Origin: Streptomyces sp. LUP47B
GTDB taxonomy: Bacteria; Actinomycetota; Actinomycetes; Streptomycetales; Streptomycetaceae
Assembly (NCBI RefSeq): GCF_001746295.1
Contig: NZ_MJAH01000022.1
Coordinates: forward strand, 62,001-126,000
Length of the DNA: 64,000 bases
Direction: 5' to 3'
The notes beneath the pieces were generated by a model, which saw only the letters and a list, made by a program, of their open reading frames with translations, was not told the origin of the DNA and did no database searches. A program made the position numbers and the translations under genes. Position 1 is the first letter of the stretch, and each line of letters opens with the position of its first letter. Shown here one piece after another: positions 49,067 through 58,569 of the stretch.

Positions 49067-50332
49067 ATGAAACTCACTGTGGTCGGCGGAGGTTCGACCT
49101 ACACCCCCGAACTCATCGACGGCTTCGCGCGCCTGCGGGACACCCTGCCCGTGGAGGAACTCGTCCTGGTCGACCCGGCCGCCGAGCGCCTGGAGCTGGT
49201 CGGCGGGCTCGCCCGGCGCATCTTCGCCAAGCAGGGCCACCCCGGCCGGATCACGACGACGGACGACCTGGACGCGGGCGTGGACGGCGCCGACGCGGTG
49301 CTCCTGCAGCTCCGTGTCGGCGGCCAGGCCGCCCGCGAACAGGACGAGACCTGGCCCCTGGAGTGCGGCTGCGTCGGCCAGGAGACGACCGGCGCGGGCG
49401 GCCTCGCCAAGGCGCTGCGCACGGTCCCGGTGGTCCTCGACATCGCCGAACGCGTCCGCCGCACCAACCCGGACGCCTGGATCATCGACTTCACCAACCC
49501 GGTCGGGATCGTCACCCGTGCCCTCCTCCAGGCCGGGCACAAGGCGGTCGGGCTGTGCAACGTGGCGATCGGCTTCCAGCGGAAGTTCGCCGGGCTGCTC
49601 GGCGTCACCCCCTCCGACATCCACCTCGAACACGTGGGCCTCAACCACCTCACCTGGGAGACCGGGGTACGGCTCGGCGGCCCCGAGGGCGAGGACGTCC
49701 TGCCCGAGCTGCTCACCGAGCACGGCGACACGATCGCCGGCGACCTGCACCTGCCCCGCCCGCTGCTTGACCGGCTCGGCGTGGTCCCGTCGTACTACCT
49801 GCGCTACTTCTACGCGCACGACGAGGTCGTACGGGAACTCGGCACCAAGCCGTCCCGCGCCGCCGAAGTGGCGGAGATGGAACGGCAACTGCTCACGATG
49901 TACGGCGACCCGGCCCTGGACGAGAAGCCGGAGCTGCTCGCCAAGCGGGGCGGCGCCTACTACTCGGAGGCGGCGGTCGACCTGGCCGCCGGGCTGCTCG
50001 GCGGGGGCGGCAGCCCCTACCAGGTGGTCAACACCCTCAACCGGGGCACGCTGTCCTTCCTGCCCGACGACGCGGTGATCGAGGTGCAGGCGGCCGTGGG
50101 CCCGAAGGGGCCGACCCCGCTGGCGGTGCCCGCCGTGGACCCGCTGTACGCGGGCCTGATCGCGCACGTGACGGCGTACGAGGACCTGGCGCTGACGGCG
50201 GCCCTGCGGGGTGGCCGGGACCGGGTCTTCAAGGCGCTGCTCGCCCACCCCCTCGTCGGCCAGTACGAGTACGCCGAGGGCCTCACCGACCGACTGATCG
50301 CACACAACCGGGAGCATCTCGCGTGGGCCTGA
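49067..50332 (+). CDS. GH4 family glycosidase (6-phospho-beta-glucosidase-like)
   Basis: 421 aa. GH4 enzymes use NAD and a divalent metal. The NAD motif is TVVGGGSTYTPELIDGF; the metal-ligand Cys and Asn lie in GLCNVAIGFQ and the His region in GLNHLTWE; IDFTNPVGI is also typical. Length and motifs fit 6-phospho-beta-glucosidases. It would hydrolyse an imported disaccharide after phosphorylation, which fits the kinase encoded next. The 3' end overlaps the kinase start by ten bases. Confidence 0.92.
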   Translation: MKLTVVGGGSTYTPELIDGFARLRDTLPVEELVLVDPAAERLELVGGLARRIFAKQGHPGRITTTDDLDAGVDGADAVLLQLRVGGQAAREQDETWPLECGCVGQETTGAGGLAKALRTVPVVLDIAERVRRTNPDAWIIDFTNPVGIVTRALLQAGHKAVGLCNVAIGFQRKFAGLLGVTPSDIHLEHVGLNHLTWETGVRLGGPEGEDVLPELLTEHGDTIAGDLHLPRPLLDRLGVVPSYYLRYFYAHDEVVRELGTKPSRAAEVAEMERQLLTMYGDPALDEKPELLAKRGGAYYSEAAVDLAAGLLGGGGSPYQVVNTLNRGTLSFLPDDAVIEVQAAVGPKGPTPLAVPAVDPLYAGLIAHVTAYEDLALTAALRGGRDRVFKALLAHPLVGQYEYAEGLTDRLIAHNREHLAWA

Positions 50333-51294
50333 CCGCATGTGTCCTCGCCGTCGACGCCGGCAACAGCAAGACCGACGTCGCGGTCGTCGCGGCCGACGGA
50401 AGCGTCCTCGCCACGGCCCGCGGCGGCGGGTTCCGGCCGCCCGTGGTGGGCGTCGAGGCGGCGGTGGACGTGATCGCCGACGCGGTGGGAGAGGCGTTCA
50501 CCGCGGCCGGGGTCGGGTCGGTGGACCATGTCTCGGCCTGTCTGGCCAACGCCGACTTCCCCGTCGAGGAGCAGCAGTTGGCGGCCGCTCTGCACGCGCG
50601 CGCGTGGGGCGCGGAGGTGGAGGTCCGCAACGACACCTTCGCGATCCTGCGGGCCGGGGTCACCGAGCCGCGCGGAGTCGCCGTGGTGTGCGGCGCGGGC
50701 ATCAACTGCGTCGGTATGCGCCCCGACGGCCGTACCGCCCGCTTCCCCGCGCTCGGCCGGATCTCCGGCGACTGGGGCGGCGGCTGGGGTCTCGCGGAGG
50801 AGGCCCTGTGGCACGCGGCCCGCGCGGAGGACGGGCGGGGCGTCGACACCGACCTCGCGCGCGTGCTCCCGCGGCACTTCGGGCTGCCGTCCATGTACGC
50901 CCTCATCGAGGCCCTGCACCTGGAGGACATCGCCCCCGTCCGCCGGCACGAGCTGACGCCGGTGCTCTTCGCCACGGCCGCCGCCGGCGACCCGGTGGCC
51001 CGCTCGCTCGTCGACCGCCTGGCCGACGAGGTGGTGTCCATGGCGACGGTGGCCCTGACCCGCCTCGACCTCCTCGACGAGGAGACTCCGGTCCTGCTCG
51101 GCGGCAGCGTCCTGGCCGCCCGGCACCCCCAACTGGACGACGGCGTGCGGGAGCTCCTGGCCGCGCGCGCCCCCAAGGCCGTACCCCGGGTGGTGACCGC
51201 GAGTCCGGTCCTGGGCGCCGCGCTCCTCGGCCTCGACCGGGCCGGGGCGTCCGCGGAGGTACAGGCGAGGGCGCGGGCGTACTACGAGGCCTGA
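50323..51294 (+). CDS. BadF/BcrA-type sugar kinase (N-acetylglucosamine kinase-like)
   Basis: 323 aa from GTG 50323, inside the end of the GH4 gene. ASKHA-fold motifs: VLAVDAGNSKTDVAVVAADG, VCGAGINCVG, and GDWGGGWGLAEEAL, as in the N-acetylglucosamine kinase/BadF group. With GH4 it completes import, phosphorylation and cleavage of a sugar; whether the substrate is a disaccharide or amino sugar is not clear. The C-terminal stop overlaps the convergent P-loop kinase gene by 13 bases. Confidence 0.88.
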   Translation: MGLTACVLAVDAGNSKTDVAVVAADGSVLATARGGGFRPPVVGVEAAVDVIADAVGEAFTAAGVGSVDHVSACLANADFPVEEQQLAAALHARAWGAEVEVRNDTFAILRAGVTEPRGVAVVCGAGINCVGMRPDGRTARFPALGRISGDWGGGWGLAEEALWHAARAEDGRGVDTDLARVLPRHFGLPSMYALIEALHLEDIAPVRRHELTPVLFATAAAGDPVARSLVDRLADEVVSMATVALTRLDLLDEETPVLLGGSVLAARHPQLDDGVRELLAARAPKAVPRVVTASPVLGAALLGLDRAGASAEVQARARAYYEA

Positions 51295-51869
51295 GCGAGC
51301 ACCGCGTCGGCCACCTCGGAGACGGACATGTCCTTCCCGACGTCGACGCGGGCCAGCCCCAGCCGGTCGACGGCCTCCACCATCAGCGACTGGTAACGCG
51401 CGCTGCGGGCCAGGAACTTGTCCATCAGGAACCGTTCCTGGCGCGTCGCTCCGTCGTAGCGCCCGGCACGGATCCGGGCGCCCACGACGTCCTCGTCGGC
51501 GGTGAGCCATACGGCGGCCGTGTGCGGCACCTCCAGCGTGGCGACCCGTTCCGGCCAGAGCGCCGAGCCCTCCAGGACCAGGCCTGGTCCGGTGGCGTGC
51601 GCCCTGACCAGCTCCTCGATGCGGGGCCAGAGCCGCTCGTAGTGGGCGAGGACCGAGTCGATCAACTCGTCGACGGCGAGCGTCGCGTAGTGCTCGGCCA
51701 CGTGCGGCGGCACCTCCCGCTCCGGCGTGCGCCAGGGCCGCCCCGGGTGTCTCGCCAGCAGGTCCGTCGACCGGTGCTCGTAGCCGAGCCGGTCGGCCAG
51801 CACCCCGGCGACCGTGGACTTGCCGGTATGGGACGTTCCGCCGATCATCACCACTCGTACCCCGCGCAC
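51282..51869 (-). CDS. P-loop small-molecule kinase / AAA-type ATPase
   Basis: 195 aa from GTG 51869. The P-loop GGTSHTGKSTVAG and a helical lid with Arg (RIRAGRYDGATRQER) give the layout of a nucleotide- or phosphoglycerate-type kinase; LVLEGSALWP is the Walker B-like strand. Substrate unknown. Start uncertain: the frame is open back to an ATG at 51926, and further. It is convergent with the sugar kinase (13-base overlap) and divergent from the GlnX-like gene, so it stands alone. Confidence 0.72.
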   Translation of the reverse strand: MRGVRVVMIGGTSHTGKSTVAGVLADRLGYEHRSTDLLARHPGRPWRTPEREVPPHVAEHYATLAVDELIDSVLAHYERLWPRIEELVRAHATGPGLVLEGSALWPERVATLEVPHTAAVWLTADEDVVGARIRAGRYDGATRQERFLMDKFLARSARYQSLMVEAVDRLGLARVDVGKDMSVSEVADAVLAQAS

Positions 51870-52068
51870 GAGGGCGACCCTACGCGCCCCCGGGGGGAAC
51901 CGAACCGATTCCGGTGGCGTATTCATGGGCAAGGGGTGGTGCGGGGGGACGACCGGGCCGTCGCAGGCGATCCGCTGCGGTTCGATCAAGATCCAGTGAA
52001 GCCCGGTGCGGATGTCGGTCCCGGCAGCGATACTTGCGGCGAGGGATGACCATGGGGGAGGTCGAACA

Positions 52069-53532
52069 GTGACACACCCGCCGAAGAGCAGTGCGGCACC
52101 ACCGGGATCCGGGGTGCCCACGATGCCGGCCGTACCGCCGCAGCCGGGACCGCCGGCCCAGCCGGCACCCCCGCCCGCCCCGGTGTCCCCCGCGGCGCCC
52201 GCCCGTCGTACGGCCTTCGCGGAAGGTCTCGACCAGGTGCGCGCGGCCGCCACCACCGAACCGGGCCGGCTGCGCATCATCGGCGCAGCGCTCGCCCTGC
52301 TCGTCGTCCTCTTCGGCGCGGTGACCGCCTGGCAGACCAACGACCGGGCCGCCGCGGCGGACGACGTGCTGCACAAGAGCCAGCCGCTCAGCAGCGCCGC
52401 CGCCGACATCTACCGCTACCTGGCCGACGCCAACACCGCGGCCTCCAGCGGCTTCCTCGCCGGCGGCCAGGAGACGGCCGCCTCCCGCGAGCGGTACGAG
52501 AAGGACATCGACCTGGCCGCGACCGGTCTGGTCAAGGCGGCCTCGAACTCCGACCCGGACTCCCCCGCCGCGAAGACCGTGGCCGAGCTCAACACCCTGC
52601 TGCCGGAGTACAAGGGCCTGGTGGAGCGGGCCCGTACGTACAACCGCCAGGGCTTCCCGGTCGGCGGCGCCTATCTGCGGTACGCCAACGAGAAGATGCA
52701 GGAGGAGATGCTCCCGAAGGCGCAGAACCTCTACACCAGCGAGAACCAGCGGCTGCGCGCCGATTACGCCGACGCCACGCCCTACCCGTGGGCCGCGATC
52801 GGCCTCGGCGTCCTGGCCCTCGCCGGGCTCGCCTGGGCCCAGCACCGCAACTACCGGCGCACCAACCGGGTTCTCAACCACGGCCTGGTCGCGGCCACCG
52901 CGACGGCGACCGTGGTGCTGCTGTGGCTGGTCGTCGGGCACACCGTCGCGCGCTCCGGGCTCAACGACTCCTACGACCACGGAGTGCGCTCGCTCAACGT
53001 GCTGCACGACGCCCGGATCGCCTCCCTCAAGGCCCGCGGCAACGAGAACCTCACGCTCGTGGCCCGCGGCGCCGAGACGGTCACCCGGAAGAACGCCCAG
53101 GGCGTGGACGTCACCTACGACGCCTACGACTTCGACTTCGACAAGGACATGGACACCCTCGGCAAGGGCCTGGCCGAGGCGTCGAAGCTCGCCGACGACA
53201 CCAGTGGCAAGAAGCCGGTGACCGCCGCCGAGGGCAACATGACGGTGTGGAAGCAGCGCCACACCGCGGCCCGCGCGCAGGACGACAACGGCAACTACGA
53301 AGAGGCGCTGAACCGGGTCATAGGAGCCAAGGGGGCGACGGGCGAGTGCTTCGACAGCGTCGACGCCAACCTCGCCAAGGCCCTGGTCCACGAGGAGGCC
53401 GAGTTCGAGCGCTCGGCCGGTGACGGTCTCGGCGCGATGACCGGCCTGTCGGCGGGCGCCGCGGTGCTGGCCGTCCTGGGAGCGGCGGGCGCGGTGCTCG
53501 GCATCGGGCGCAGGCTGTCGGAGTACCGGTGA
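52069..53532 (+). CDS. glnX: GlnX-like four-helix membrane protein
   Basis: 487 aa from GTG 52069, with GGGAGG at seven bases. A Pro-rich cytoplasmic N-terminus (~60 residues) is followed by four membrane helices (IIGAALALLVVLFGAVTAW; WAAIGLGVLALAGLAWA; TATATVVLLWLVVG; GAAVLAVLGAAGAVLGIG), with two extracellular helical domains between them. The position before a GlnH-like protein and PknG matches the glnX-glnH-pknG arrangement of mycobacteria and corynebacteria, where GlnX relays an amino-acid signal sensed by GlnH to PknG. The name is by synteny and topology, not alignment. The stop overlaps the next gene's region as GTGA. Confidence 0.75.
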   Translation: MTHPPKSSAAPPGSGVPTMPAVPPQPGPPAQPAPPPAPVSPAAPARRTAFAEGLDQVRAAATTEPGRLRIIGAALALLVVLFGAVTAWQTNDRAAAADDVLHKSQPLSSAAADIYRYLADANTAASSGFLAGGQETAASRERYEKDIDLAATGLVKAASNSDPDSPAAKTVAELNTLLPEYKGLVERARTYNRQGFPVGGAYLRYANEKMQEEMLPKAQNLYTSENQRLRADYADATPYPWAAIGLGVLALAGLAWAQHRNYRRTNRVLNHGLVAATATATVVLLWLVVGHTVARSGLNDSYDHGVRSLNVLHDARIASLKARGNENLTLVARGAETVTRKNAQGVDVTYDAYDFDFDKDMDTLGKGLAEASKLADDTSGKKPVTAAEGNMTVWKQRHTAARAQDDNGNYEEALNRVIGAKGATGECFDSVDANLAKALVHEEAEFERSAGDGLGAMTGLSAGAAVLAVLGAAGAVLGIGRRLSEYR

Positions 53533-53546
53533 GAGGGGGCGTGACG

Positions 53547-54611
53547 ATGCGGATGCGTGGGCGTGTGCGGGCCGGTCTCAGGGGCTGGGGCGGTGTCGGG
53601 GCGATGGCGGTCGTCTGCGCTCTGGTGTTCGCCTTCGCGCTGCTGCTGCCGGTGGCCCAGTCGCGCGGTGACGGCAGCACCGGCACCGGCGGGCCGGGCG
53701 TGACCCGTGCCGATCAGGTGGCGGACGACGACCCGTGTTCGACTCCGGCGGTCAAGGCGGCCCCGGAGAAGCAGACGCTGTCCCCCTCGGGTGCCGACGG
53801 CCCGACGATAGACAGGATCAAGGCCCGGCAGGGCGAGAAGCGCAAGCTGATCGTCGGCGTCGACCAGAACAGCTACCGCTGGGGCTACCGCAACCCCAAC
53901 GGCGGGGAGCACGCCGACCTGGAGGGCTTCGACATCGACCTGGTGCATCGGATCGCGAAGGACATCCTCGGCGACGCGAACGCCGTGCAGTTCAAGGCGA
54001 TCCCCACCAACCAGCGCATCCCGGCGATCCAGGAGGGCCGGGTCGACATGGTCGTCCGCACGATGACGATCAACTGCACCCGCCTGGGCCAGGTGGCGTT
54101 CTCCGCGCCGTACTTCAAGACGGGGCAGCAGGTCCTCGCCTCCAAGTCCTCCGGCATCACTGGCTACAACGGGACACTGGCGAAGCAGCGGATCTGCACG
54201 GCGGAGGGCTCCACGGCGAACACCAAACTGGTGGACGCCAAGAAGGCGAAGGAACTGGTCTCCTCCGCGATCATCTCGCCCCCCGTTCCCAACCAACTCG
54301 ACTGCCTCGTCAGGCTCCAGCTCGGCGAGGTCGACGCCGTGGTCACCGACGGCGCCCTCGCCGCCAGCCAGGCCGCCCAGGACCCGGCCGTCGAACTGAA
54401 GGGCTCCCCCTTCACCACCGAGTACTACGGCGTGGCGATGAAGAAGGACGCCGACGATCTGGTACGCCGGGTCAACCAGATCCTGGTGGACTACCGCGAG
54501 GACACCACCGACGGCTGGCAGGCGTCGTACAACAGGTGGCTGTCGGCCACACTGGACAAGGACTCGACGAAGTCGGAGCCGCCCGCACCGCAGTACCTGC
54601 GCAAGAGCTGA
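53547..54611 (+). CDS. glnH: GlnH-like extracytoplasmic solute-binding protein
   Basis: 354 aa from ATG 53547 (GAGGGGG at seven bases); GTG 53529 overlapping the GlnX-like stop is the alternative. One N-terminal membrane helix (MAVVCALVFAFALLLPVA) anchors it. The SBP family 3 domain follows: KLIVGVDQNSYRWGYRNP, LEGFDIDLVHRIA, IPAIQEGRVDMVVRTMTINC and VAFSAPYF. In relatives GlnH binds aspartate, glutamate or asparagine and signals through GlnX to PknG instead of driving transport; no permease or ATPase gene is present here, in agreement. Confidence 0.85.
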   Translation: MRMRGRVRAGLRGWGGVGAMAVVCALVFAFALLLPVAQSRGDGSTGTGGPGVTRADQVADDDPCSTPAVKAAPEKQTLSPSGADGPTIDRIKARQGEKRKLIVGVDQNSYRWGYRNPNGGEHADLEGFDIDLVHRIAKDILGDANAVQFKAIPTNQRIPAIQEGRVDMVVRTMTINCTRLGQVAFSAPYFKTGQQVLASKSSGITGYNGTLAKQRICTAEGSTANTKLVDAKKAKELVSSAIISPPVPNQLDCLVRLQLGEVDAVVTDGALAASQAAQDPAVELKGSPFTTEYYGVAMKKDADDLVRRVNQILVDYREDTTDGWQASYNRWLSATLDKDSTKSEPPAPQYLRKS

Positions 54612-54674
54612 CGGACCGCCGACCACACACAGTTCACGACCACGCAGCAACCCTTCAGCAGCGAGAGGTGATCG

Positions 54675-56006
54675 ATGGGCGTCACGGGACCCCCCGGGCC
54701 GGTGATGGACCGGGACGAGGTGGACCGTGCGCTGGCGCGGCTCGGCGCGGAGCACGAGGCGATAGAGACCTCGCTCCTCGCCCTGCAGGACCACGCGGGC
54801 CGCAGGCTCCTCGAGGGCGCCGAACTCACCGGCGTCACCAAGGAGCGCTGGACGTCCGCCGACGCCTCGATCACCCTGCTGTGGGCGTACTTCGACGCGT
54901 ACTCGGACGCGTTGCGCTCGGCCCGCGAGATCCGCTCCCGCCGCCGCTGGTCCAGCCGCGAGGACCTGGTGGAGCTGACCGAGCTGCTGCGCGGCGAGTC
55001 GGTCACCGTCGCGGGCTCGGCGACCGCCACGGCCAACGCGCCGACCCTGCACGGCAATTCGGGCAAGCTGAGCGAGCGGTTCTCGCTGGTGACGCTCGTC
55101 GAGCGGATGAACGACCTGTACGCGTCGAGCCTGGACATGGTCGTCACCGCCGACGCGGTGTGGTCGGCGCTGCCCGCACGGATAGATCTGCTGGCCGCCG
55201 AACTCCAGCGCACCAGACGGCTCGCGCACTCCGTCGGCGTGCGCCCCGGGGAGCACCCGGCAGGCGACGACCTGGAGCGCATCACCCACGCGCTCACCTC
55301 ACTGCGCGAGCGGGTGATCTCCGACCCGCTCGCCTTCTGGCGGCAGGCGCAGGGCAGTTCGGCGCCCGGCGGCGGAAAGCCGGACACCACGGCGTACGAC
55401 CGTGAGGCGCGCGCCCTGGAGGACGTGCGCCGGGAGATCGACGCCGTGCTCACCGTGCGGCAGGACGCGGAGGCCCGGCTGGTCAAGCTGCGGGACGTGC
55501 TCTCCCGCGCGGACCGCACGCTCGCCGAGGCCCGCACCGCGCGCGGCGAGGTCCTCGCGAAGATCGCCGCCACGGAGGTGCCGGTCGTCAGCGGACCGCC
55601 GACCGTGCTGCAGGAGCAGCTGGCGACGGCCGCCGAGTACCGCAGACACGCCCAGTGGCACCGCCTGTCCCCGCTCCTGGAGTCGTTGGAGGAGAAGGCG
55701 GAGGACGAACTGCTGCGCGCCCGCGAGTCGTTGACCGCGGTCACCGCGCCGCTGGCGGTCCGCGCGGAGCTGCGCGGCCGTCTCGACGCGTACAAGGCGA
55801 AGGTCGCACGGCACGGCCTGGCCGAGGACCCGTTCCTGATCGAGCGCTACGACGCGGCCCGGCGGATGCTGTGGAGCGCGCCCTGCGACCTGCGGGTCGC
55901 CGAACAGGCCGTGCTGCGCTACCAGCACGCGGCCGCCGAACTGCTGGGAGCCCCGCGAGTACCGCAGCAGAGCGGTCCCGAAGACCGGGGAGGGCCCGGA
56001 GCATGA
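54675..56006 (+). CDS. helical coiled-coil protein of the PknG cluster
   Basis: 443 aa, almost entirely helical with heptad-like stretches (REARALEDVRREIDAVLTVR, LVKLRDVLSRADRTLAEA). A GAGGTG ribosome site precedes ATG 54675. No membrane helices or enzyme motifs. The family is conserved, as I recall, between GlnH-like and PknG genes in Streptomyces; it may be a scaffold or kinase substrate. The gene ends 25 bases before PknG, so it is co-transcribed. Confidence 0.72.
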   Translation: MGVTGPPGPVMDRDEVDRALARLGAEHEAIETSLLALQDHAGRRLLEGAELTGVTKERWTSADASITLLWAYFDAYSDALRSAREIRSRRRWSSREDLVELTELLRGESVTVAGSATATANAPTLHGNSGKLSERFSLVTLVERMNDLYASSLDMVVTADAVWSALPARIDLLAAELQRTRRLAHSVGVRPGEHPAGDDLERITHALTSLRERVISDPLAFWRQAQGSSAPGGGKPDTTAYDREARALEDVRREIDAVLTVRQDAEARLVKLRDVLSRADRTLAEARTARGEVLAKIAATEVPVVSGPPTVLQEQLATAAEYRRHAQWHRLSPLLESLEEKAEDELLRARESLTAVTAPLAVRAELRGRLDAYKAKVARHGLAEDPFLIERYDAARRMLWSAPCDLRVAEQAVLRYQHAAAELLGAPRVPQQSGPEDRGGPGA

Positions 56007-56031
56007 GCGACCAAGGGGGTGCGGCGACGTC

Positions 56032-58566
56032 ATGAGTCAGGAACAGCAGCCCTGCCAGCGGCCCGGCTGCGACGGTACGTACGAGGACATGGGCGGCGGC
56101 GAGCTGTACTGCGACACCTGCGGCCTCGCGCCGGTCGTCTCGGCCGAGGCAGGCCGGGCCGGTTCGGCGTCCACCGGCAGGGGCTCGCGGGGCAGCCTCA
56201 GTTCGCGCGCCACCGGCCGCGCCTCCTCGCGTACGTCCTCGCAGTCGTCGAAGTCCCGGCGCTCGGTGTCGGGACGGCTGTCGCGCTCGGTCTCCGGGAA
56301 GTCCACGGGCCGTTCGGTGTCGGTGCGCAGCTCCGGCTCCGGTACCGGTTCGAGCGGGCGCGGCCGGCTCGGAGCGGGCCTCGTCGAGGTGCCCGGGGTG
56401 CCGCGGCCCGACCCGCGCGAGATGGTCCTGGAGAACCCCGAGGTGCCCGAGCGCAAGCGGTTCTGCTCGCGCTCCGACTGCGGGGCCCCGGTGGGCCGTT
56501 CCCGCGGGGAGAAGTCCGGGCGCACGGAAGGCTTCTGCACGAAGTGCGGCCACCCCTACTCGTTCGTGCCGAAGCTGAAGTCCGGCGACGTCGTGCACGG
56601 CCAGTACGAGGTCGCGGGCTGTCTGGCGCACGGCGGCCTCGGCTGGGTCTACCTCGCCGTGGACCGCGCGGTGTCCGACCGGTGGGTGGTCCTCAAGGGC
56701 CTGCTGGACACCGGCGACCAGGACGCGATGGCCGCCGCGATCTCCGAGCGGCGCTTCCTCGCGGAGATCGAGCACGCCAACATCGTGCGGATCTACAACT
56801 TCGTGGAACACCTCGACCAGCGCACCGGCTCGCTCGACGGCTACATCGTCATGGAGTACGTCGGCGGCAAGTCGCTCAAGGAGATCGCCAACGACCGTCG
56901 CACCACCGGCGGGAAGCGGGACCCGCTGCCGGTCGAGCAGGCGTGCGCGTACGGCATCGAGGCCCTGGAGGCGCTCGGCCACCTCCACAGCCGCAACCTC
57001 CTGTACTGCGACTTCAAGGTCGACAACGCCATCCAGACCGAGGACCAGCTCAAGCTCATCGACATGGGCGCGGTGCGCAGGATGGACGACGAGGAGTCGG
57101 CCATCTACGGCACGGTGGGCTACCAGGCTCCGGAGGTCGCGGAGGTGGGCCCGTCGGTCGCCTCCGACCTGTACACGGTCGCCCGCACCCTGGCGGTGCT
57201 GACCTTCGACTTCCAGGGCTACACCAACGTCTTCGTCGACTCGCTGCCCGACCCCGACCACATCGAGGTCTTCCGCCAGTACGAGTCGTTCTACCGGTTG
57301 CTGGTCCGGGCGACCGACCCGGATCCGGCGCGCCGTTTCGCCTCCGCGCAGGAGATGTCGGAACAGCTGACCGGGGTCCTGCGCGAGGTCGTCTCCCTGC
57401 AGACGGGCCGTGCCAGGCCCTCCCTGTCGACGCTCTTCGGCCCCGAAGTGCGGGTCACCGACGCGGAGCTGTTCCCGAAGCTGGACGGGGAGGTGTCGCG
57501 GCTGGGGACGCGGGTGCCTCCGTCGGGGCGGCACGGTACCGGAACCGCCGCCCCCGCATCCGCTGTCGTTCCGGTCGGCACCCCGGGTCCCGAGCGGCCC
57601 GGTGGCGGAGCCGTCACCACCATCGTCAAGTCCGCCGACGCCCCGGCCGCCGCCCTGGCGCTCCCCGTCCCCCACGTCGACCCCTCCGACCCCAACGCCG
57701 GTTTCCTCGCCGGGCTCATGACCACCGCGCCCGCCGAGCTGCTCGGTGCCCTCGCGGCCGCGCCGACGGCATCCGCGGAGACCCGCCTGCGGCAGGTGCG
57801 GGCCTGGCTGGAGAACGGCGACACGTACACCGCGGACGAGTCGTTGCGGCGGCTGGAGGAGGAACGCCCCGACGACTGGCGGGTGGTCTGGTACCGGGGC
57901 GTCGCCGCCCTGGTGACCGGCGACCACGAGGCCGCCGCACTCGCCTTCGACGCGATCTACGACGCCTTCCCGGGCGAACCCGCCCCCAAGCTCGCCCTCG
58001 GCCTGTGCGCGGAGGTGCTCGGACAGCTCGACAACGCCGCCGAGTACTACCGCCTGGTCTGGTCGACCGACCCCAGCTATGTGAGCTCCGCGTTCGGCCT
58101 CGCGCGGGTGCAACTCGCGACCGGGGACCACCGTGGCGCGGTGACCACGCTGGAGTCGGTGCCGGAGTCCTCCATCCACTACACCGCCGCCCGCGTGGCC
58201 GCCGTCCGCGCGCGGCTGCGTGGCCGCACCGCGACCGCGGGCGACGTACCCTTCCTGGACGACCTGACCGCCGCCGCCGGGCAGGTCGAGGCGCTGGACG
58301 CGTACGGTCTGGATCCGGCGCGCCGCGAGCAGCTGTCGGCGGAGGTGCTGGGCGCGGCCCTGGACTGGATACTCTCCGGTGGCCAGGATCCCGTCGCCCC
58401 CGCCGCCGAGGGACGGGCGCTGCTCGGCAGCGGACTGGACGAGCGAGGACTGCGCTTCGGCCTGGAGCGTTCGTACCGCACGCTGGCCCGGCTCGCGCAG
58501 GGCGGCGAGGAGAGGATCGACCTGGTGGAACGAGCCAACCGTTACCGCCCCCGGACGTGGGTGTAG
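56032..58566 (+). CDS. pknG: serine/threonine protein kinase PknG
   Basis: 844 aa. An extra N-terminal zinc ribbon (Cys8, 13, 27, 30) and a disordered Ser/Arg-rich linker precede the rubredoxin-like module (Cys145, 150, 169, 172). The kinase domain starts QYEVAGCLAHGGLGWVYLA, with ATP Lys222, catalytic Asp327 in YCDFKVDN and metal Asp344 in LIDMGA. A TPR region fills the C-terminus (~residues 580-830). The GGLGW loop and order match mycobacterial PknG, which controls 2-oxoglutarate dehydrogenase via FHA-protein GarA. The first rubredoxin pair is CxxxxC, not CxxC as in M. tuberculosis. Confidence 0.95.
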   Translation: MSQEQQPCQRPGCDGTYEDMGGGELYCDTCGLAPVVSAEAGRAGSASTGRGSRGSLSSRATGRASSRTSSQSSKSRRSVSGRLSRSVSGKSTGRSVSVRSSGSGTGSSGRGRLGAGLVEVPGVPRPDPREMVLENPEVPERKRFCSRSDCGAPVGRSRGEKSGRTEGFCTKCGHPYSFVPKLKSGDVVHGQYEVAGCLAHGGLGWVYLAVDRAVSDRWVVLKGLLDTGDQDAMAAAISERRFLAEIEHANIVRIYNFVEHLDQRTGSLDGYIVMEYVGGKSLKEIANDRRTTGGKRDPLPVEQACAYGIEALEALGHLHSRNLLYCDFKVDNAIQTEDQLKLIDMGAVRRMDDEESAIYGTVGYQAPEVAEVGPSVASDLYTVARTLAVLTFDFQGYTNVFVDSLPDPDHIEVFRQYESFYRLLVRATDPDPARRFASAQEMSEQLTGVLREVVSLQTGRARPSLSTLFGPEVRVTDAELFPKLDGEVSRLGTRVPPSGRHGTGTAAPASAVVPVGTPGPERPGGGAVTTIVKSADAPAAALALPVPHVDPSDPNAGFLAGLMTTAPAELLGALAAAPTASAETRLRQVRAWLENGDTYTADESLRRLEEERPDDWRVVWYRGVAALVTGDHEAAALAFDAIYDAFPGEPAPKLALGLCAEVLGQLDNAAEYYRLVWSTDPSYVSSAFGLARVQLATGDHRGAVTTLESVPESSIHYTAARVAAVRARLRGRTATAGDVPFLDDLTAAAGQVEALDAYGLDPARREQLSAEVLGAALDWILSGGQDPVAPAAEGRALLGSGLDERGLRFGLERSYRTLARLAQGGEERIDLVERANRYRPRTWV

Positions 58567-58569
58567 TTG

